Counted from the first letter of the stretch, positions 35,878 through 45,624 are shown. The stretch is 64,000 bases of DNA from Planctomycetaceae bacterium (GCA_004556055.1 SFIW01000009.1:1-64000), one strand, 5' to 3'. The notes: generated from the sequence alone by a model not told the origin. Made by a program: numbers and translations.

Positions 35878-37125
35878 TCAGAGCGTCTTCGTCTTGAGAT
35901 ATCGATCCCAAGCGGCCTGCGCGAGCGCGGCGCCCGCTTCGCGACACGCTTGCAACGTTTCCGCGTTCGGGCGCTGCTTCGCCTTGAGAGGCGCGGGGGT
36001 AATCGTGGGATATTTGATCTCTTCGAGTTTCTTCTGGATCATTTCCGGTCCGCCGACGCCCCATCCGAAGGAACCGAAGGCGAGCGCGTCCTTTTGGACG
36101 AATTTCAATCCTTGAACGTAGGCGAGAACCGCCGCCATTTCCGGCATGAGGCACGCGTTCAGAGTTGCGGAACCGAAGGCGACGGCGCCCGCGTCGAGAG
36201 ATTCAGTCGCGACGCGCGTGAGAGCCGTCTTACGCGCGTGCATGAGTTGCGCGTCGAGGCGCGGCTCCGAAGGATTCGCTTTCGCAAGCTCCTGTCCCTT
36301 TTCGACGGCTCCCGCGTAAATTTCTTCCGCCATAATTTCCGTGCTCTGCCACATCGAGTCGTAAATGACCAACACTTTCGGAGCGTACTTCCCCGACGCC
36401 CAGCGCTGGTACGCGTCGAGGATCGCGGGGATGTTGGATCGCCACATAACGCCGTGCGCGGGGGCGATCAACTCTAGGTCGAGGGTCTGGACTGTCTTGA
36501 GGACGTTGAGAACCTGTTTGCCGTAGGGAGCGACGATGTTGGCGTAGTAGCTCTTCGCCTCTTCCATGATTTTGGGAAGATCAAGTTCGTCGTCGAAACG
36601 GATCGAGGTCGCGATGTGTTGACCGAAGGCGTCGTTGGAAAAGAGAATTTTTTCTTCGGGCATGTACGCGACGGAAGATTCCGGCCAATGAACCATTGGA
36701 ATGTTGACGAAAGCGAGTGAACGCTTTCCTAAAGAAAGAGTATCGCCGGAAGCGACGATCTGGAATTTCCAGTTTGAGACGTCGAAGAATCCCGCCAAAG
36801 CGTCTTTGCACTTAGCGTTGCATACGACGACGGCGTTGGGACAGGCTTCGACCATCGCGGGTAGCGCGCCGGCGTGGTCGAGTTCCGCGTGAAGGCAGAC
36901 GAGATAGTCGACCTTTTCGAGATCGACGAGGGACGCGACGTTGCGTTTGAGTTGAGCGGCGAAAGGCGTTTTGACGGTATCGATGAGCGCGACCTTTTCG
37001 TCGAGAATGAGATAAGCGTTGTACGTTGCGCCGAGGCGGGTGTCGTAGCCGTGAAAATCGCGCACGTTGTAGTCAACATAACCGACCTGGTCGATTCCAG
37101 GGCGTAACTCAGTCGAGAGTTTCAT
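35878..37125 (-). CDS. Flavodiiron protein (A-type flavoprotein)
   Basis: 415 residues: a metallo-beta-lactamase-like diiron domain (1-250) and a flavodoxin domain (250-410). Such proteins reduce O2 to water or NO to N2O in the cytosol and protect anaerobes. The iron ligands are His79, Glu81 and Asp83 (HAELDHAG), His146 (VHWPES), Asp165 (SNDAFGQH) and His224 (APAHGVMWR), all at canonical positions. The flavodoxin part begins PKVLVIYDSMWQSTE, the FMN phosphate loop. There is no C-terminal rubredoxin, so electrons must come from a separate carrier. It lies downstream of iorAB on the same strand but is separated from it by a terminator at 37203. Confidence 0.93.
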   Translation of the reverse strand: MKLSTELRPGIDQVGYVDYNVRDFHGYDTRLGATYNAYLILDEKVALIDTVKTPFAAQLKRNVASLVDLEKVDYLVCLHAELDHAGALPAMVEACPNAVVVCNAKCKDALAGFFDVSNWKFQIVASGDTLSLGKRSLAFVNIPMVHWPESSVAYMPEEKILFSNDAFGQHIATSIRFDDELDLPKIMEEAKSYYANIVAPYGKQVLNVLKTVQTLDLELIAPAHGVMWRSNIPAILDAYQRWASGKYAPKVLVIYDSMWQSTEIMAEEIYAGAVEKGQELAKANPSEPRLDAQLMHARKTALTRVATESLDAGAVAFGSATLNACLMPEMAAVLAYVQGLKFVQKDALAFGSFGWGVGGPEMIQKKLEEIKYPTITPAPLKAKQRPNAETLQACREAGAALAQAAWDRYLKTKTL

Positions 37126-37200
37126 GAGCGTGAGTTTCCTTTTCTAAATATCGTAAAGTAATTAAGATTGAATTCTAACATAGACGACTCGTTCGTCGGC

Positions 37201-37246
37201 GAAAAAAGAGCGGCGTTCGTGTACGTCCGCCGCTCTTTTTCTTATA
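37201..37246 (-). terminator. Terminator of iorAB
   Basis: AGAGCGGCG and CGCCGCTCT form a nine-pair stem; runs of A on the left and T on the right would allow termination on either strand. It lies just past the iorB stop, on the minus strand. Confidence 0.88.
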
Positions 37247-37269
37247 TTATGACGCCCTTAGAGTGAACG

Positions 37270-37878
37270 TCAATTCTTTTTAGCCAATTCTCGACCGAGA
37301 TAGAAGGCCTTCATGTTGAGATCGACGAACTTAGGTTTAACGCACTTCTGAATGGCGCTTTCCCAAGCTTGATCGTTCAAGTTGTCGAGTTTTGTGGAAA
37401 GAGCGCCGAGGAGAATGACGTTCGCCGCGCGAGGATTGCCGAGTTCCGCAGCCTGCTGCGCCGCGTGGACGTAGACGAGATTGGGGAAAAACTTTTTGAG
37501 TCCTTCTTCGTCGAGGTCGGGATACGCGCACGCGCCGGAGGAAACCGTGACCGGAATAATGATCTGGTCGCTGACGACGGCGAGGCCGTTGGGGGCGAGA
37601 TAATCGGTGTAACGTAGCGCTTCGCTTCTTTCAAGGGACGCCATAACGGTCGCTTCCCCCTTGGGAATCAGAGGGCTGTATACCTTTTCGCCATATCGAA
37701 CCTGGGCCAGGACGGAGCCGCCTCGCTGCGCCATGCCGTGAATTTCGTACGTTTTAACGTCGAAGCCGACGCTGATCGCCGCTTGCGCGATGATCGCGCT
37801 CGAGAGAAGAATACCTTGACCGCCGACGCCGACGAGAACAACGCTGGTGGATTCGTTCGATTTCGTTTGGATCGTCAT
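37270..37878 (-). CDS. iorB: Indolepyruvate ferredoxin oxidoreductase, beta subunit
   Basis: 202 residues, the normal IorB (gamma-type POR) length. VLVGVGGQGILLSSAIIAQAA is the family opening, followed by TYEIHGMAQRGGSVLAQVRYG and ATVMASLERSEALRY. With IorA it oxidatively decarboxylates aryl pyruvates, such as indolepyruvate from aromatic amino acids, to aryl-acetyl-CoA, reducing ferredoxin. The start codon overlaps the stop of iorA by four bases, indicating translational coupling and a fixed subunit ratio. The enzyme is oxygen-sensitive and typical of anaerobes. Confidence 0.95.
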   Translation of the reverse strand: MTIQTKSNESTSVVLVGVGGQGILLSSAIIAQAAISVGFDVKTYEIHGMAQRGGSVLAQVRYGEKVYSPLIPKGEATVMASLERSEALRYTDYLAPNGLAVVSDQIIIPVTVSSGACAYPDLDEEGLKKFFPNLVYVHAAQQAAELGNPRAANVILLGALSTKLDNLNDQAWESAIQKCVKPKFVDLNMKAFYLGRELAKKN

Positions 37879-39716
37879 ACGAGACCTCCTTTCGAGGTTT
37901 CAACGTCGATTTTATCAAGCGCCGAGAATTTGCATACCTGTTTGCAGAGACCGCAGTAAACGCAGAGAGAGTCGTTAATATGAACGCGTTTGTTCGCGTC
38001 GCGTTCGATCGCCGGACACCCGATCTTGAGGCACATGCCGCACTTTTTGCACTTTGTTTCGTCGACGTGCATGTACGATTTGCGTTCGTGACGATACGCG
38101 AGGGGGCACGGTTTCTTCGCGACTATCACTTCTGGTTCGTCGGACGCGATCGCCTTTTTCAACGCCGCCGTCGTTTCTTCGAGATTACCAGGATTCACTT
38201 CTACAACGTTCTTCACCCCCAACGCGCGCGCTATTTGCGCGATATCCGCAGCGAACGTCTCTTCTCCCGTGATCGTCTTGCCCGTGCCGGGATTGTCTTG
38301 GTGCCCCGTCATCGCCGTGATGCGGTTGTCCAAGATGAGGATCGTCGACGCGCCTTTGTTGTAGACAATGTCCATAAGGCCGGTCATGCCGGAGTGGAAG
38401 AAGGTGGAGTCGCCGACGATTCCGACGACGGGCTTGTCGTTTTTGGCCAGATCCATTCCGTGAGCGACGGTGATACCGCCTCCCATGCACAGAATTGTGT
38501 CCATGCAGTTAAGGGGAGGAGCGACTCCGAGAGAATAGCACCCGATATCGCCGGAAACGACGACGTTGAGCTTGCTCAGCGCGTAGAAGACGCCGCGATG
38601 AGGACAACCGGGGCAGAGGACGGGAGGACGCGCGGGAAGTTGCGGAATCGTCGACTTGTCGAGCGTGTTGAGCGGCTTTTCTTCAAGCGTTTCGAAGTAC
38701 TTGCTCGTCGTGGGATCGGCGCAGAGTTTGCGACGAACTTCGAGGAGAACGTCGACGTCGAGAGGACCGTATTTCGGAACGAGATTTTCAGAACCGAGCT
38801 TCTTGCCGACCGTTTTGATTCCGATCGCGCGAAGGTGCTGTTCCATAAAGTCTTCAAGTTCTTCGACGACGACGAGAAGTTCGACCTGATTGGCGAAGTC
38901 TTGGAAGAGCTTGTCCGGGAAGGGATACGCGAACCCAATCTTGAGGATGTTGGCGTCCGGGAACGCTTCTTTAACGAATTGATAGGAGGCTCCGGAAGTG
39001 ACGATACCGACGCGACGATCCCCGGACGCGTTGAGTTCGACGCGGTTGAGGGGGGATTGGGACGCTTCGTCGGAGAGCGCTTCGACGCGTTCTTCGAGAC
39101 GAACGCGCATCTGACGAGCAAACGCCGGAATCGGAACGAATCGCTGCGGATTCTTCTGGAAGGAGTGGACGCGGTCGAGTTCGACAGGATCGCTTAATTC
39201 GACGACCCCTCGAGAGTGGCTGATCGTCGTCGTTGTGCGAAGAATGACGGGGGTCGAGAATTTTTCAGAGAGTTCCAGTCCCGCTTTGAGGAAGTCTTTG
39301 GCTTCTTGGGAGTCGGAAGGTTCGAGCACGGGGACCTTTGCAAAATGCGCGAAAAGGCGCGTGTCCTGTTCGTTCTGCGAGGAATTCATGCCTGGGTCGT
39401 CGGCGACGATCGCGACGAAACCGCCGACGACGCCGGTGTACGCAAGGGTCATGAGGGGGTCGGCGGCGACGTTGAGTCCGACGAGTTTCATCGTCGTAAT
39501 GGCGCGCGCGCCTGTTGTCGTTGCGCCTGCCGCCGCTTCAAACGCGACTTTTTCGTTTGGAGACCATTCGCTGTAAACGGTTTCGCTGTATGACTTGCTG
39601 ACGTTTTCGAGAATTTCCGTCGATGGCGTGCCCGGATAGCCGGTCGCGACAGAAACGCGCGCTTCATAGGCGCCGCGCGCTATCGCCTCGTTACCGGATA
39701 ATAATTTCTTCTCCAT
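37875..39716 (-). CDS. iorA: Indolepyruvate ferredoxin oxidoreductase, alpha subunit
   Basis: 613 residues from ATG 39716; a TTG 14 codons upstream is possible but adds no family sequence. The N-terminal domain carries GNEAIARGAYEARVSVATGYPGTPSTEI (POR domain). The TPP domain has CPGCPHRGVFYALSKL, GDIGCYSLG and GDSTFFHSGMTGLMDIVYNKG. The C-terminus holds two ferredoxin-type 4Fe-4S clusters: CKKCGMCLKIGCP and CVYCGLCKQVCKF. It pairs with IorB in the reaction described there. It has its own promoter at 39838-39866. Confidence 0.95.
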   Translation of the reverse strand: MEKKLLSGNEAIARGAYEARVSVATGYPGTPSTEILENVSKSYSETVYSEWSPNEKVAFEAAAGATTTGARAITTMKLVGLNVAADPLMTLAYTGVVGGFVAIVADDPGMNSSQNEQDTRLFAHFAKVPVLEPSDSQEAKDFLKAGLELSEKFSTPVILRTTTTISHSRGVVELSDPVELDRVHSFQKNPQRFVPIPAFARQMRVRLEERVEALSDEASQSPLNRVELNASGDRRVGIVTSGASYQFVKEAFPDANILKIGFAYPFPDKLFQDFANQVELLVVVEELEDFMEQHLRAIGIKTVGKKLGSENLVPKYGPLDVDVLLEVRRKLCADPTTSKYFETLEEKPLNTLDKSTIPQLPARPPVLCPGCPHRGVFYALSKLNVVVSGDIGCYSLGVAPPLNCMDTILCMGGGITVAHGMDLAKNDKPVVGIVGDSTFFHSGMTGLMDIVYNKGASTILILDNRITAMTGHQDNPGTGKTITGEETFAADIAQIARALGVKNVVEVNPGNLEETTAALKKAIASDEPEVIVAKKPCPLAYRHERKSYMHVDETKCKKCGMCLKIGCPAIERDANKRVHINDSLCVYCGLCKQVCKFSALDKIDVETSKGGLV

Positions 39717-39837
39717 TTCAGCCGATTCTTTCTCTAAGGGAGAGCCTTGTTTACCCAAGATCGACGCGCGGCTCTTTGGCGCGGCGAGGATTGACCGCCG
39801 ACTCGGCGCGTTGCGTAGAGCCAGTTTCTATTTTTTA

Positions 39838-39866
39838 AGTATATCCGATTTCTAAACTTATTTCAA
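39838..39866 (-). promoter_or_regulatory. Promoter of iorAB
   Basis: On the minus strand, TTGAAA (39861-39866) and TATACT (39838-39843) with 17 bases between, about 120 bases before the iorA ATG. Confidence 0.6.
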
Positions 39867-39914
39867 TAAGGAGAGGCGCCCGACAAGAACGCCTCCAGCG
39901 ACAATTTTTCATAA

Positions 39915-39954
39915 AGGGAAACGTCCGTGCGACTTACTTCACGCGGACGTTTCC
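39915..39954 (-). terminator. Terminator after the calcium ATPase (end of the ter block)
   Basis: GGAAACGTCCG and CGGACGTTTCC form an 11-pair stem right after the ATPase stop codon. The T run on the minus strand is short (TTTAT), so termination may be incomplete. Confidence 0.7.
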
Positions 39955-39958
39955 GGTT

Positions 39959-42900
39959 TTAAGCGTTCTTATCGAAGCCAAGACGATGACTCAAAAGTCG
40001 ACCAAGCCAAGAGATCGGGACGATCGTGAAGGTCAACAAGCCGATATCGAACCATTGGCGCGCTTTCAACGGGGTTGTCCTGAAGAATTCTCCGATTGCC
40101 GGGATCTGAACCATTACGATTTGAAGGATCGTGATGGAGAAAACGATCGCCAGGAAAGGCTTGTTTTTCCAGATATACGCGAATGGGGATTCGGAGTAGC
40201 GGAGCGTTCGACAATTGAACTTATGCCAGAACTGGAACATGACGAGAATCGTGAAGAAGATCGTCAGCGATTCGAGGTTCTGCGCGTCCGTCCCCTTCGC
40301 GCTATAGGGCGTTCCTTCCACAAACCATCCGCCGAAGAGGCTCGCGAAGAGAATCGCGACTTGGTAGAGCCCGCAGAAGACGATCGAGATTCCCATCGCT
40401 CCCGTCACGACGTTGGCTTCGCGCGGAATCGGTTTGCGCTTCATATCGCTGGGGCGCGGCGCGTCGGTCGAAAGCGCGATCGCCGCGAATGTGTCCATGA
40501 TGATGTTGATCCAAAGGAGCTGCGTGACGGTCAATGGAAGAGGAACGCCGACGAGGGGGCCGATCGTCGCGGCGGCGAGCGCCACGAAGTTGACTGAAAG
40601 CTGAAACTGCAAGAACTTCCGAATATTTTGGAAGAGAGCGCGTCCCCACCAAACGCCGGTCGCGACGCTGCGGAAATTGTCGTCGACAAGAACTATATCC
40701 GACGCTTCTTTCGCGACTTCCGTCCCCGCGATTCCCATCGACAACCCGACGTCCGCAGCTTTCAACGCCGGCGCGTCGTTCGTGCCGTCTCCTGTCATCG
40801 CCACGACTTCGCCCTCGCGATGGAGCGCCTGCACGAGTCGTAATTTATCCGACGGGGTGGAGCGCGCGAGCACGCGAATCTTACGCGCGACTTCGGGAAG
40901 CTCTTCGTCGCTAATTTGCGCGAATTCCTCCGACGTCAGCGCGATTTCATCCGCGCCGCCCGAATAGATTCCTACGTTCTTCGCGATCGCGATCGCCGTC
41001 GGTTTCGCGTCTCCCGTGATCATCTTGACTTGGATACCCGCGCCGCGGCATAACTCGACCGCTTCACGCGCTTCGGGACGCGCGGGGTCGGCGATCCCGA
41101 CGAATCCGATCAGTGTGAAGCCTTCGCCGCATAGTCGCGCGATCTTTTCGTCCTGAGACGCGTCGGCGTAGAACGCGCGGTTGGCGTCGTCGATTTCCAT
41201 TTCGCAGAAACCGAGGACGCGGAGCGCGGCGTCGGACGCGTCCGCCAAGCTTTTCTTAATGATCTCCTCATATTCGGCGATCGGTTTTTTCTCCCCGTCG
41301 ACAAGGATCGAAGAGGATCGCGCGACGACGCGTTCGGGGGCGCCTTTTACGAGAACGCGCGCGCGGTTCTGATCGGCGTAGACCGCCGCGGAGAATTTGC
41401 GGTCGGAGTTGTGTTCAAGATCGTAGATTCGTTCGAGCGCCGCGCCGCGTTCTTGTCGATAGTCGACGCCGCGCTCGCGCAAGAAGGCGAGCAGGGCGCA
41501 TTCCGTCGGATTGCCGAGACTTGAGACGCGCGCGCCCCCCGGCGCGGAGGGATCTTCTTCAACGTGAAGATTCGCGCGACTGTTGATCGCGATCCCGCGG
41601 ACGAGGGCGTCCCATGCGGGCGTCTGAAGCAGCGCGTCGAATTCGTCGCGCGAATAATCGCGACCGTTGGCGAAGACGCGCGTGGGCGTCATCTTGTTTT
41701 CGGTGAGCGTTCCGGTTTTGTCGGTGCAGATAACGGTTGCGGAGCCGATCGTTTCCGACGCGACAAGTTTGCGAACGAGGCAGTTCTGCCGCGCCATCTT
41801 GCGCGTGTTGAGCGCGAGGCTGATCGTGACCATCATGGGTAAACCTTCGGGCACCGCGACGACGATGATCGTGACGGCGACGACGAAGGAGAGTAGGACG
41901 TCTTGCAGGAGCGCGAAGGCGTCTTTGACGTCATGTCCGGCGGTGGCTCCCCAAAGGACGAAGAGTAGAATCGCGGCGGCGAGAGCGCAGGGAACGTAGA
42001 CGGCTCCTTGCGCCCATTTCTTAACGAGAGGAACGTCCATACTCGCAAAGAAGGGTTTTGCGGCAAAGCGCAGGAGGAAGTAGCCGAAGACGAGAGAAGC
42101 GAGCGCGATCGCGGCGGCGAATCCCGGCGCGGCGCATAACGGCTTCAGGAGCGGGGAATGGAAGACGGTCACGACGTTCATGATCGTGAAGATAATCGTC
42201 GCCGCAGACGCGCCAAGGACGCTAATCTGTTTGGCAAGGCGCGATAATTTCTGCGTTAGGGGCGTCTCGGAATCGTCAAGCGCCGCCGAATCAAGAGCGT
42301 CGGCAATCTTACCCATTTCCGTCGCGTCGCCTACTCCTGTGACGAGGAATTTCGCGCGTCCGTCGGAGACCGTCGAGCCTTTGGCGACGAAGGACGCGGA
42401 GGAGAGCGTCGCGCTTTTACCCAGCGCGTGAAGATCGTATTTCTCGTCTGTCGCGCGTTTGCGCACTGGAACCGATTCGCCTGTGAAGGGGGATTGATCG
42501 ACGTATAGACCGGAGACTTCGAGCAAGACGCCGTCGGCGGGAACTTTGTTTCCCGCTTCGATTTCTACGACGTCTCCGACGACGACGTCGGCGATATGAA
42601 TTTCGCAGAGTTGGCCGTCGCGCACGACGCGCACGGGGACGTCGTCGCGAATCTTATTGAGGGCTTCGAATTCTTTGGCGCTCTTTCGTTCGCTGAAGAA
42701 TCCGACGAGGGTTGCGAGTCCGATGGCGAGAAAGATTCCGATCGAATCGATGAAGCTTGCCTCGGCGTTGTGGAGCGCGAACTTTTCGATTGCGGTAACG
42801 GCGACGGAGAGGGTCGCGGCGGCGAGGAGAATTTTAATAGTCGGATCGTCGAAGGATTCAAGTAGATCTTTCCACCACGGTTCGCGCGCAGGGGGGGTAA

Positions 42901-43012
42901 GTTCGTTGCGTCCGTATTTAGCGCGGGACTCGTCCGCTTGGCGCGCCGTTAGACCCGACTCGAGCGAATATCGGAGATCGTCGAATTGAATATCATTTTC
43001 TGACGTGCTCAT
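39959..43012 (-). CDS. PMCA-type calcium-transporting P-type ATPase with extra membrane segments
   Basis: 1017 residues. It pumps Ca2+ out of the cytosol. Visible: actuator motif FTGES (about 176-180), VAVPEGLP in M4 (Glu389, calcium site), ICTDKTGTLTE (phosphorylated Asp431), MTGDGTNDAPALKAADVG (hinge), and LLWINIIMDTFAAIALSTD in M6 with the Asn/Asp calcium ligands. Between M3 and M4 (about residues 280-375) there is an insertion with two additional hydrophobic stretches (FAAAIALASLVFGYFLLRF and AVYVPCALAAAILLFVLW), so it is longer than the usual ~900 residues. It starts only 64 bases after the vWA/zinc-tail gene with no terminator between, so it appears to be the last gene of the TerD-TerY block. 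Confidence 0.9.
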   Translation of the reverse strand: MSTSENDIQFDDLRYSLESGLTARQADESRAKYGRNELTPPAREPWWKDLLESFDDPTIKILLAAATLSVAVTAIEKFALHNAEASFIDSIGIFLAIGLATLVGFFSERKSAKEFEALNKIRDDVPVRVVRDGQLCEIHIADVVVGDVVEIEAGNKVPADGVLLEVSGLYVDQSPFTGESVPVRKRATDEKYDLHALGKSATLSSASFVAKGSTVSDGRAKFLVTGVGDATEMGKIADALDSAALDDSETPLTQKLSRLAKQISVLGASAATIIFTIMNVVTVFHSPLLKPLCAAPGFAAAIALASLVFGYFLLRFAAKPFFASMDVPLVKKWAQGAVYVPCALAAAILLFVLWGATAGHDVKDAFALLQDVLLSFVVAVTIIVVAVPEGLPMMVTISLALNTRKMARQNCLVRKLVASETIGSATVICTDKTGTLTENKMTPTRVFANGRDYSRDEFDALLQTPAWDALVRGIAINSRANLHVEEDPSAPGGARVSSLGNPTECALLAFLRERGVDYRQERGAALERIYDLEHNSDRKFSAAVYADQNRARVLVKGAPERVVARSSSILVDGEKKPIAEYEEIIKKSLADASDAALRVLGFCEMEIDDANRAFYADASQDEKIARLCGEGFTLIGFVGIADPARPEAREAVELCRGAGIQVKMITGDAKPTAIAIAKNVGIYSGGADEIALTSEEFAQISDEELPEVARKIRVLARSTPSDKLRLVQALHREGEVVAMTGDGTNDAPALKAADVGLSMGIAGTEVAKEASDIVLVDDNFRSVATGVWWGRALFQNIRKFLQFQLSVNFVALAAATIGPLVGVPLPLTVTQLLWINIIMDTFAAIALSTDAPRPSDMKRKPIPREANVVTGAMGISIVFCGLYQVAILFASLFGGWFVEGTPYSAKGTDAQNLESLTIFFTILVMFQFWHKFNCRTLRYSESPFAYIWKNKPFLAIVFSITILQIVMVQIPAIGEFFRTTPLKARQWFDIGLLTFTIVPISWLGRLLSHRLGFDKNA

Positions 43013-43076
43013 AAACCTTCTCCAGGGAGCTCTATAGAATTAGTTTTACGAAGGATAGACAAAGGAAGAAGAGGCG

Positions 43077-44102
43077 TCAACCGAGTCCGCCTGTGATTTG
43101 GAAGCCGCCAGAGGAGCCGTTAGGGGATTCTACGAGGAAGGTTCCGCATCCTGGACAATCGATGGGGCCGGAATGAGAGGTGCAGAAGACGATTCCGCAA
43201 ACAGGACAGTGAAGGTGCGCGACCTCTCCGCAATAGGGGCAGGTCGGGGCGTCGTTAATGAGTTCAGCGGGGATTGCAGGAATTCCCGATTCGTCTTCGT
43301 CTTGTTCGAAGGAGAATCCCGCGGGTAGGGGAAAGACTTGAGTCGTGTTGTAACTTTTTCCGTCGAAAGTGTAACGCGTAAGGAATTTTTTGCGATCCCT
43401 CGAACAGATCGAATGAAGGTAGAAACACTTTGGAAAGAGCGGGGCGGTATCGAACTCATCTTCCTCTTTGAGGAGCTTAATACCCCTTGGTAGACGGTCG
43501 TCTAAAGACTCGTCGGCGTCGATTCCCGCGCTTGCGGAGGCGACGCTTGCGCTTAACCAAACGAAGAGGTTCGCGATCAGATCGGATAGCTCCTCTCGAA
43601 AATCGCCGACGAGACGGAAGACGTGGTCGCCGATTTCGCGCAGAATCTCGAAGTCGACGTCTTCGCCGCACGCGATGGCGCAGATTCGAGCGGGGCGCGG
43701 GCGGGTCTTTTTAAATTCGGCGAGCGCTTCGCGCCAGTTGTCGGTTGGGACTCCGTCGGTTAAGAAAAAGACGAGCGGACGCCAGTCTCCCTTTTTTTCG
43801 GCGGTTGACAGTTGAACTTCCTTTTCGATCCGTTCCTTCAATAATCGTAACGCCCCTCCTAACGCCGTTCCCGGTTGGAGTTCAAGATCCGGCATATTGA
43901 AGGCGACGAGTTCCGTCAGCGGCACGTGAACTTTTGCCTTCGTCGAAAAGGTGATAACCGACAACCAGACCGTCTCTAACGCGTAGGGGTTGCGGCGTAA
44001 ATCGCCGAGCATTTGAACGATTCCCTTATAGACGGCGCGTTGAGCGTCTCCAATCATGGATTCGGAAACGTCGACGACTAGATAAACGGGGAGCTTTCGC
44101 AT
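43077..44102 (-). CDS. TerY-type vWA protein with C-terminal zinc-binding tail
   Basis: 341 residues. Residues 1-200 form a von Willebrand A domain starting MRKLPVYLVVDVSESM; DVSES and FFLTDGVPTD provide MIDAS metal ligands. Residues 200-270 are a linker. The C-terminal part (285-330) is a cysteine/histidine-rich zinc-binding module (CPYCGEVAHLHCPVCGIVFC...CPGCGTF), as in TerY-C proteins. vWA proteins of this group are thought to act as phosphorylation-controlled partners of TerD proteins at the membrane. It ends 64 bases before the calcium ATPase gene and starts 11 bases after the kinase gene. The two shorter vWA genes upstream share the opening MRRLPIYILLDVSGSM but lack the zinc tail. Confidence 0.88.
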   Translation of the reverse strand: MRKLPVYLVVDVSESMIGDAQRAVYKGIVQMLGDLRRNPYALETVWLSVITFSTKAKVHVPLTELVAFNMPDLELQPGTALGGALRLLKERIEKEVQLSTAEKKGDWRPLVFFLTDGVPTDNWREALAEFKKTRPRPARICAIACGEDVDFEILREIGDHVFRLVGDFREELSDLIANLFVWLSASVASASAGIDADESLDDRLPRGIKLLKEEDEFDTAPLFPKCFYLHSICSRDRKKFLTRYTFDGKSYNTTQVFPLPAGFSFEQDEDESGIPAIPAELINDAPTCPYCGEVAHLHCPVCGIVFCTSHSGPIDCPGCGTFLVESPNGSSGGFQITGGLG

Positions 44103-44113
44103 TGGGGAACCTT

Positions 44114-45607
44114 TTATTTGGTAAAACCGACGGTGACGGCGCGACCGTTGGGGGGAGATTTTAGAATCAGTTGCATGCCGTTCGCTAGAACTACCTTTTG
44201 TCCTATTCCAATTTTACGATCGACCTGGTTTCCGTTTTCGTAGACGACTTTCAGATCCGGGAGATTAACGTTGACGAGATTCCAAGCGCCGTTATGGAAG
44301 ACGCAATAGGCGACGGCTTCCTTGTCTTCGGGCTTCGTTTTTTCGTTACTGACGACGTAACGATCGGCGTGCCATTGATAGAGGCGAACGCCGTGCCATA
44401 TCACCATCCTTCGATTTTTTTCCCGCAAAAAATTTCCTTGAGGACTGGCGACATAAAAATCGAGGAAGGGGAGGGGCCCATTAAGGCGCGTGCCGCAGTA
44501 GGGACAAGCGGGATGCCCGGCGTTATTGTAGATGAAACCTTTTCCGATGCATTGCGGATTATTACATTTTACAAAACGATCCGCCGTCATGCTGAGCGCG
44601 TCTTCCCATTCGTTTGCAGTCGGACGTAGGTCAGGATTGTGAAGTCCGTCGATGAAAGCTCGCTCGAATAACTCGCTTAGTTCGGGGCCCATCGATTTAT
44701 AGGAAAGCTTGTTGACGAGGCTCCATGGCGCGAGCGCATTGACTTCCTCTGGATCGCGGTCGTCGTACGCGTTTTCGCGGTTCGTCGGATGTTCGATGAA
44801 GAGGGCGTTCTTGCCCATTTCCAGGCTTTCCTGTCTTTTGTCGTCGTCCGGATCCCAGACTTTTTTGCCGCGGAGGGGATGTCGATGGAAGAGGTATTGA
44901 TATATCAAGACGGCGAGGGCGTGCTGATCGGTCTTGCGCGTGGGAAGGACGCGCTTTTCCTTTGGCAGGTCAAGGGATTCCATGACTTCCGGCGCGATAA
45001 AGTCGGGGGTTCCCAGGACGTCGGGAGGGAAGAGACCGGGGACGACAAGTCCGTCAAGGTCGATAATGCACGCCGACCCCGACTTGGGGTCGATCAAACA
45101 GTTTTTGTAGGAGAGGTCGCTATGCGCCAGTCCTGCGGCGTGGAGGCGTCGGACTCCTTGAGCCAATTTTAGACAAACTCTGAGGAACGTGTTAAGCGCT
45201 CCCCTCTCCTCTTCTGGGACGTGTCGATTATAGTTTTTCGCGGACGCAAACCATTTCCCTTCTTTCTCCTCTCCTTGCAACGCCTGCGCTTCGAAGAAAA
45301 AATGGCGTTGATAGGCGGGAACGACGATCCCCGTCATTCCGTCATATTCCACGATTTTTTCTGGCCAACAGAAGATATCCTTCCAATAATCTCCCCCTTC
45401 TGATTCAAAGATTTGTTCGCGATATTTGCCGACGAGTTTTTCAAGACGCGAAAGTCCCGCGTAGTCGAGTTGTTTTTTATAGAAGGCGACGACGTAACTT
45501 TTGTCCGGCGCAAAATAAACGTCTTTCATGGCCCCTGATTTGGGGTTTTCGTAGTTAAATTCGACGGTCGAACCGTCCTTAGCCGTTGTGGAGACGATGT
45601 TGGACAT
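44114..45607 (-). CDS. Protein kinase of the TerY-phosphatase-kinase unit, with zinc ribbon
   Basis: 497 residues. The N-terminal two thirds are a eukaryotic-like kinase fold: VVAFYKK could supply the ATP lysine, HSDLSYKNCLID is the catalytic loop (usual HRDLxxxN) and IIDLDG replaces DFG. The activation segment contains GTPDFIAPEVME. At about 345-370 there is a zinc ribbon (CNNPQC...CPYC). The last 120 residues look beta-rich and may be an FHA- or beta-sandwich-like partner domain (uncertain). Kinases of this type occur beside TerY-type vWA and PP2C genes in many bacteria. The HSD loop and DLDG are family variations that still keep the catalytic Asp and Asn, so activity is likely. Lies between the PP2C gene (17 bases upstream) and the vWA gene. 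Confidence 0.85.
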   Translation of the reverse strand: MSNIVSTTAKDGSTVEFNYENPKSGAMKDVYFAPDKSYVVAFYKKQLDYAGLSRLEKLVGKYREQIFESEGGDYWKDIFCWPEKIVEYDGMTGIVVPAYQRHFFFEAQALQGEEKEGKWFASAKNYNRHVPEEERGALNTFLRVCLKLAQGVRRLHAAGLAHSDLSYKNCLIDPKSGSACIIDLDGLVVPGLFPPDVLGTPDFIAPEVMESLDLPKEKRVLPTRKTDQHALAVLIYQYLFHRHPLRGKKVWDPDDDKRQESLEMGKNALFIEHPTNRENAYDDRDPEEVNALAPWSLVNKLSYKSMGPELSELFERAFIDGLHNPDLRPTANEWEDALSMTADRFVKCNNPQCIGKGFIYNNAGHPACPYCGTRLNGPLPFLDFYVASPQGNFLREKNRRMVIWHGVRLYQWHADRYVVSNEKTKPEDKEAVAYCVFHNGAWNLVNVNLPDLKVVYENGNQVDRKIGIGQKVVLANGMQLILKSPPNGRAVTVGFTK

Positions 45608-45624
45608 AGCTATAGGAATGAGGA

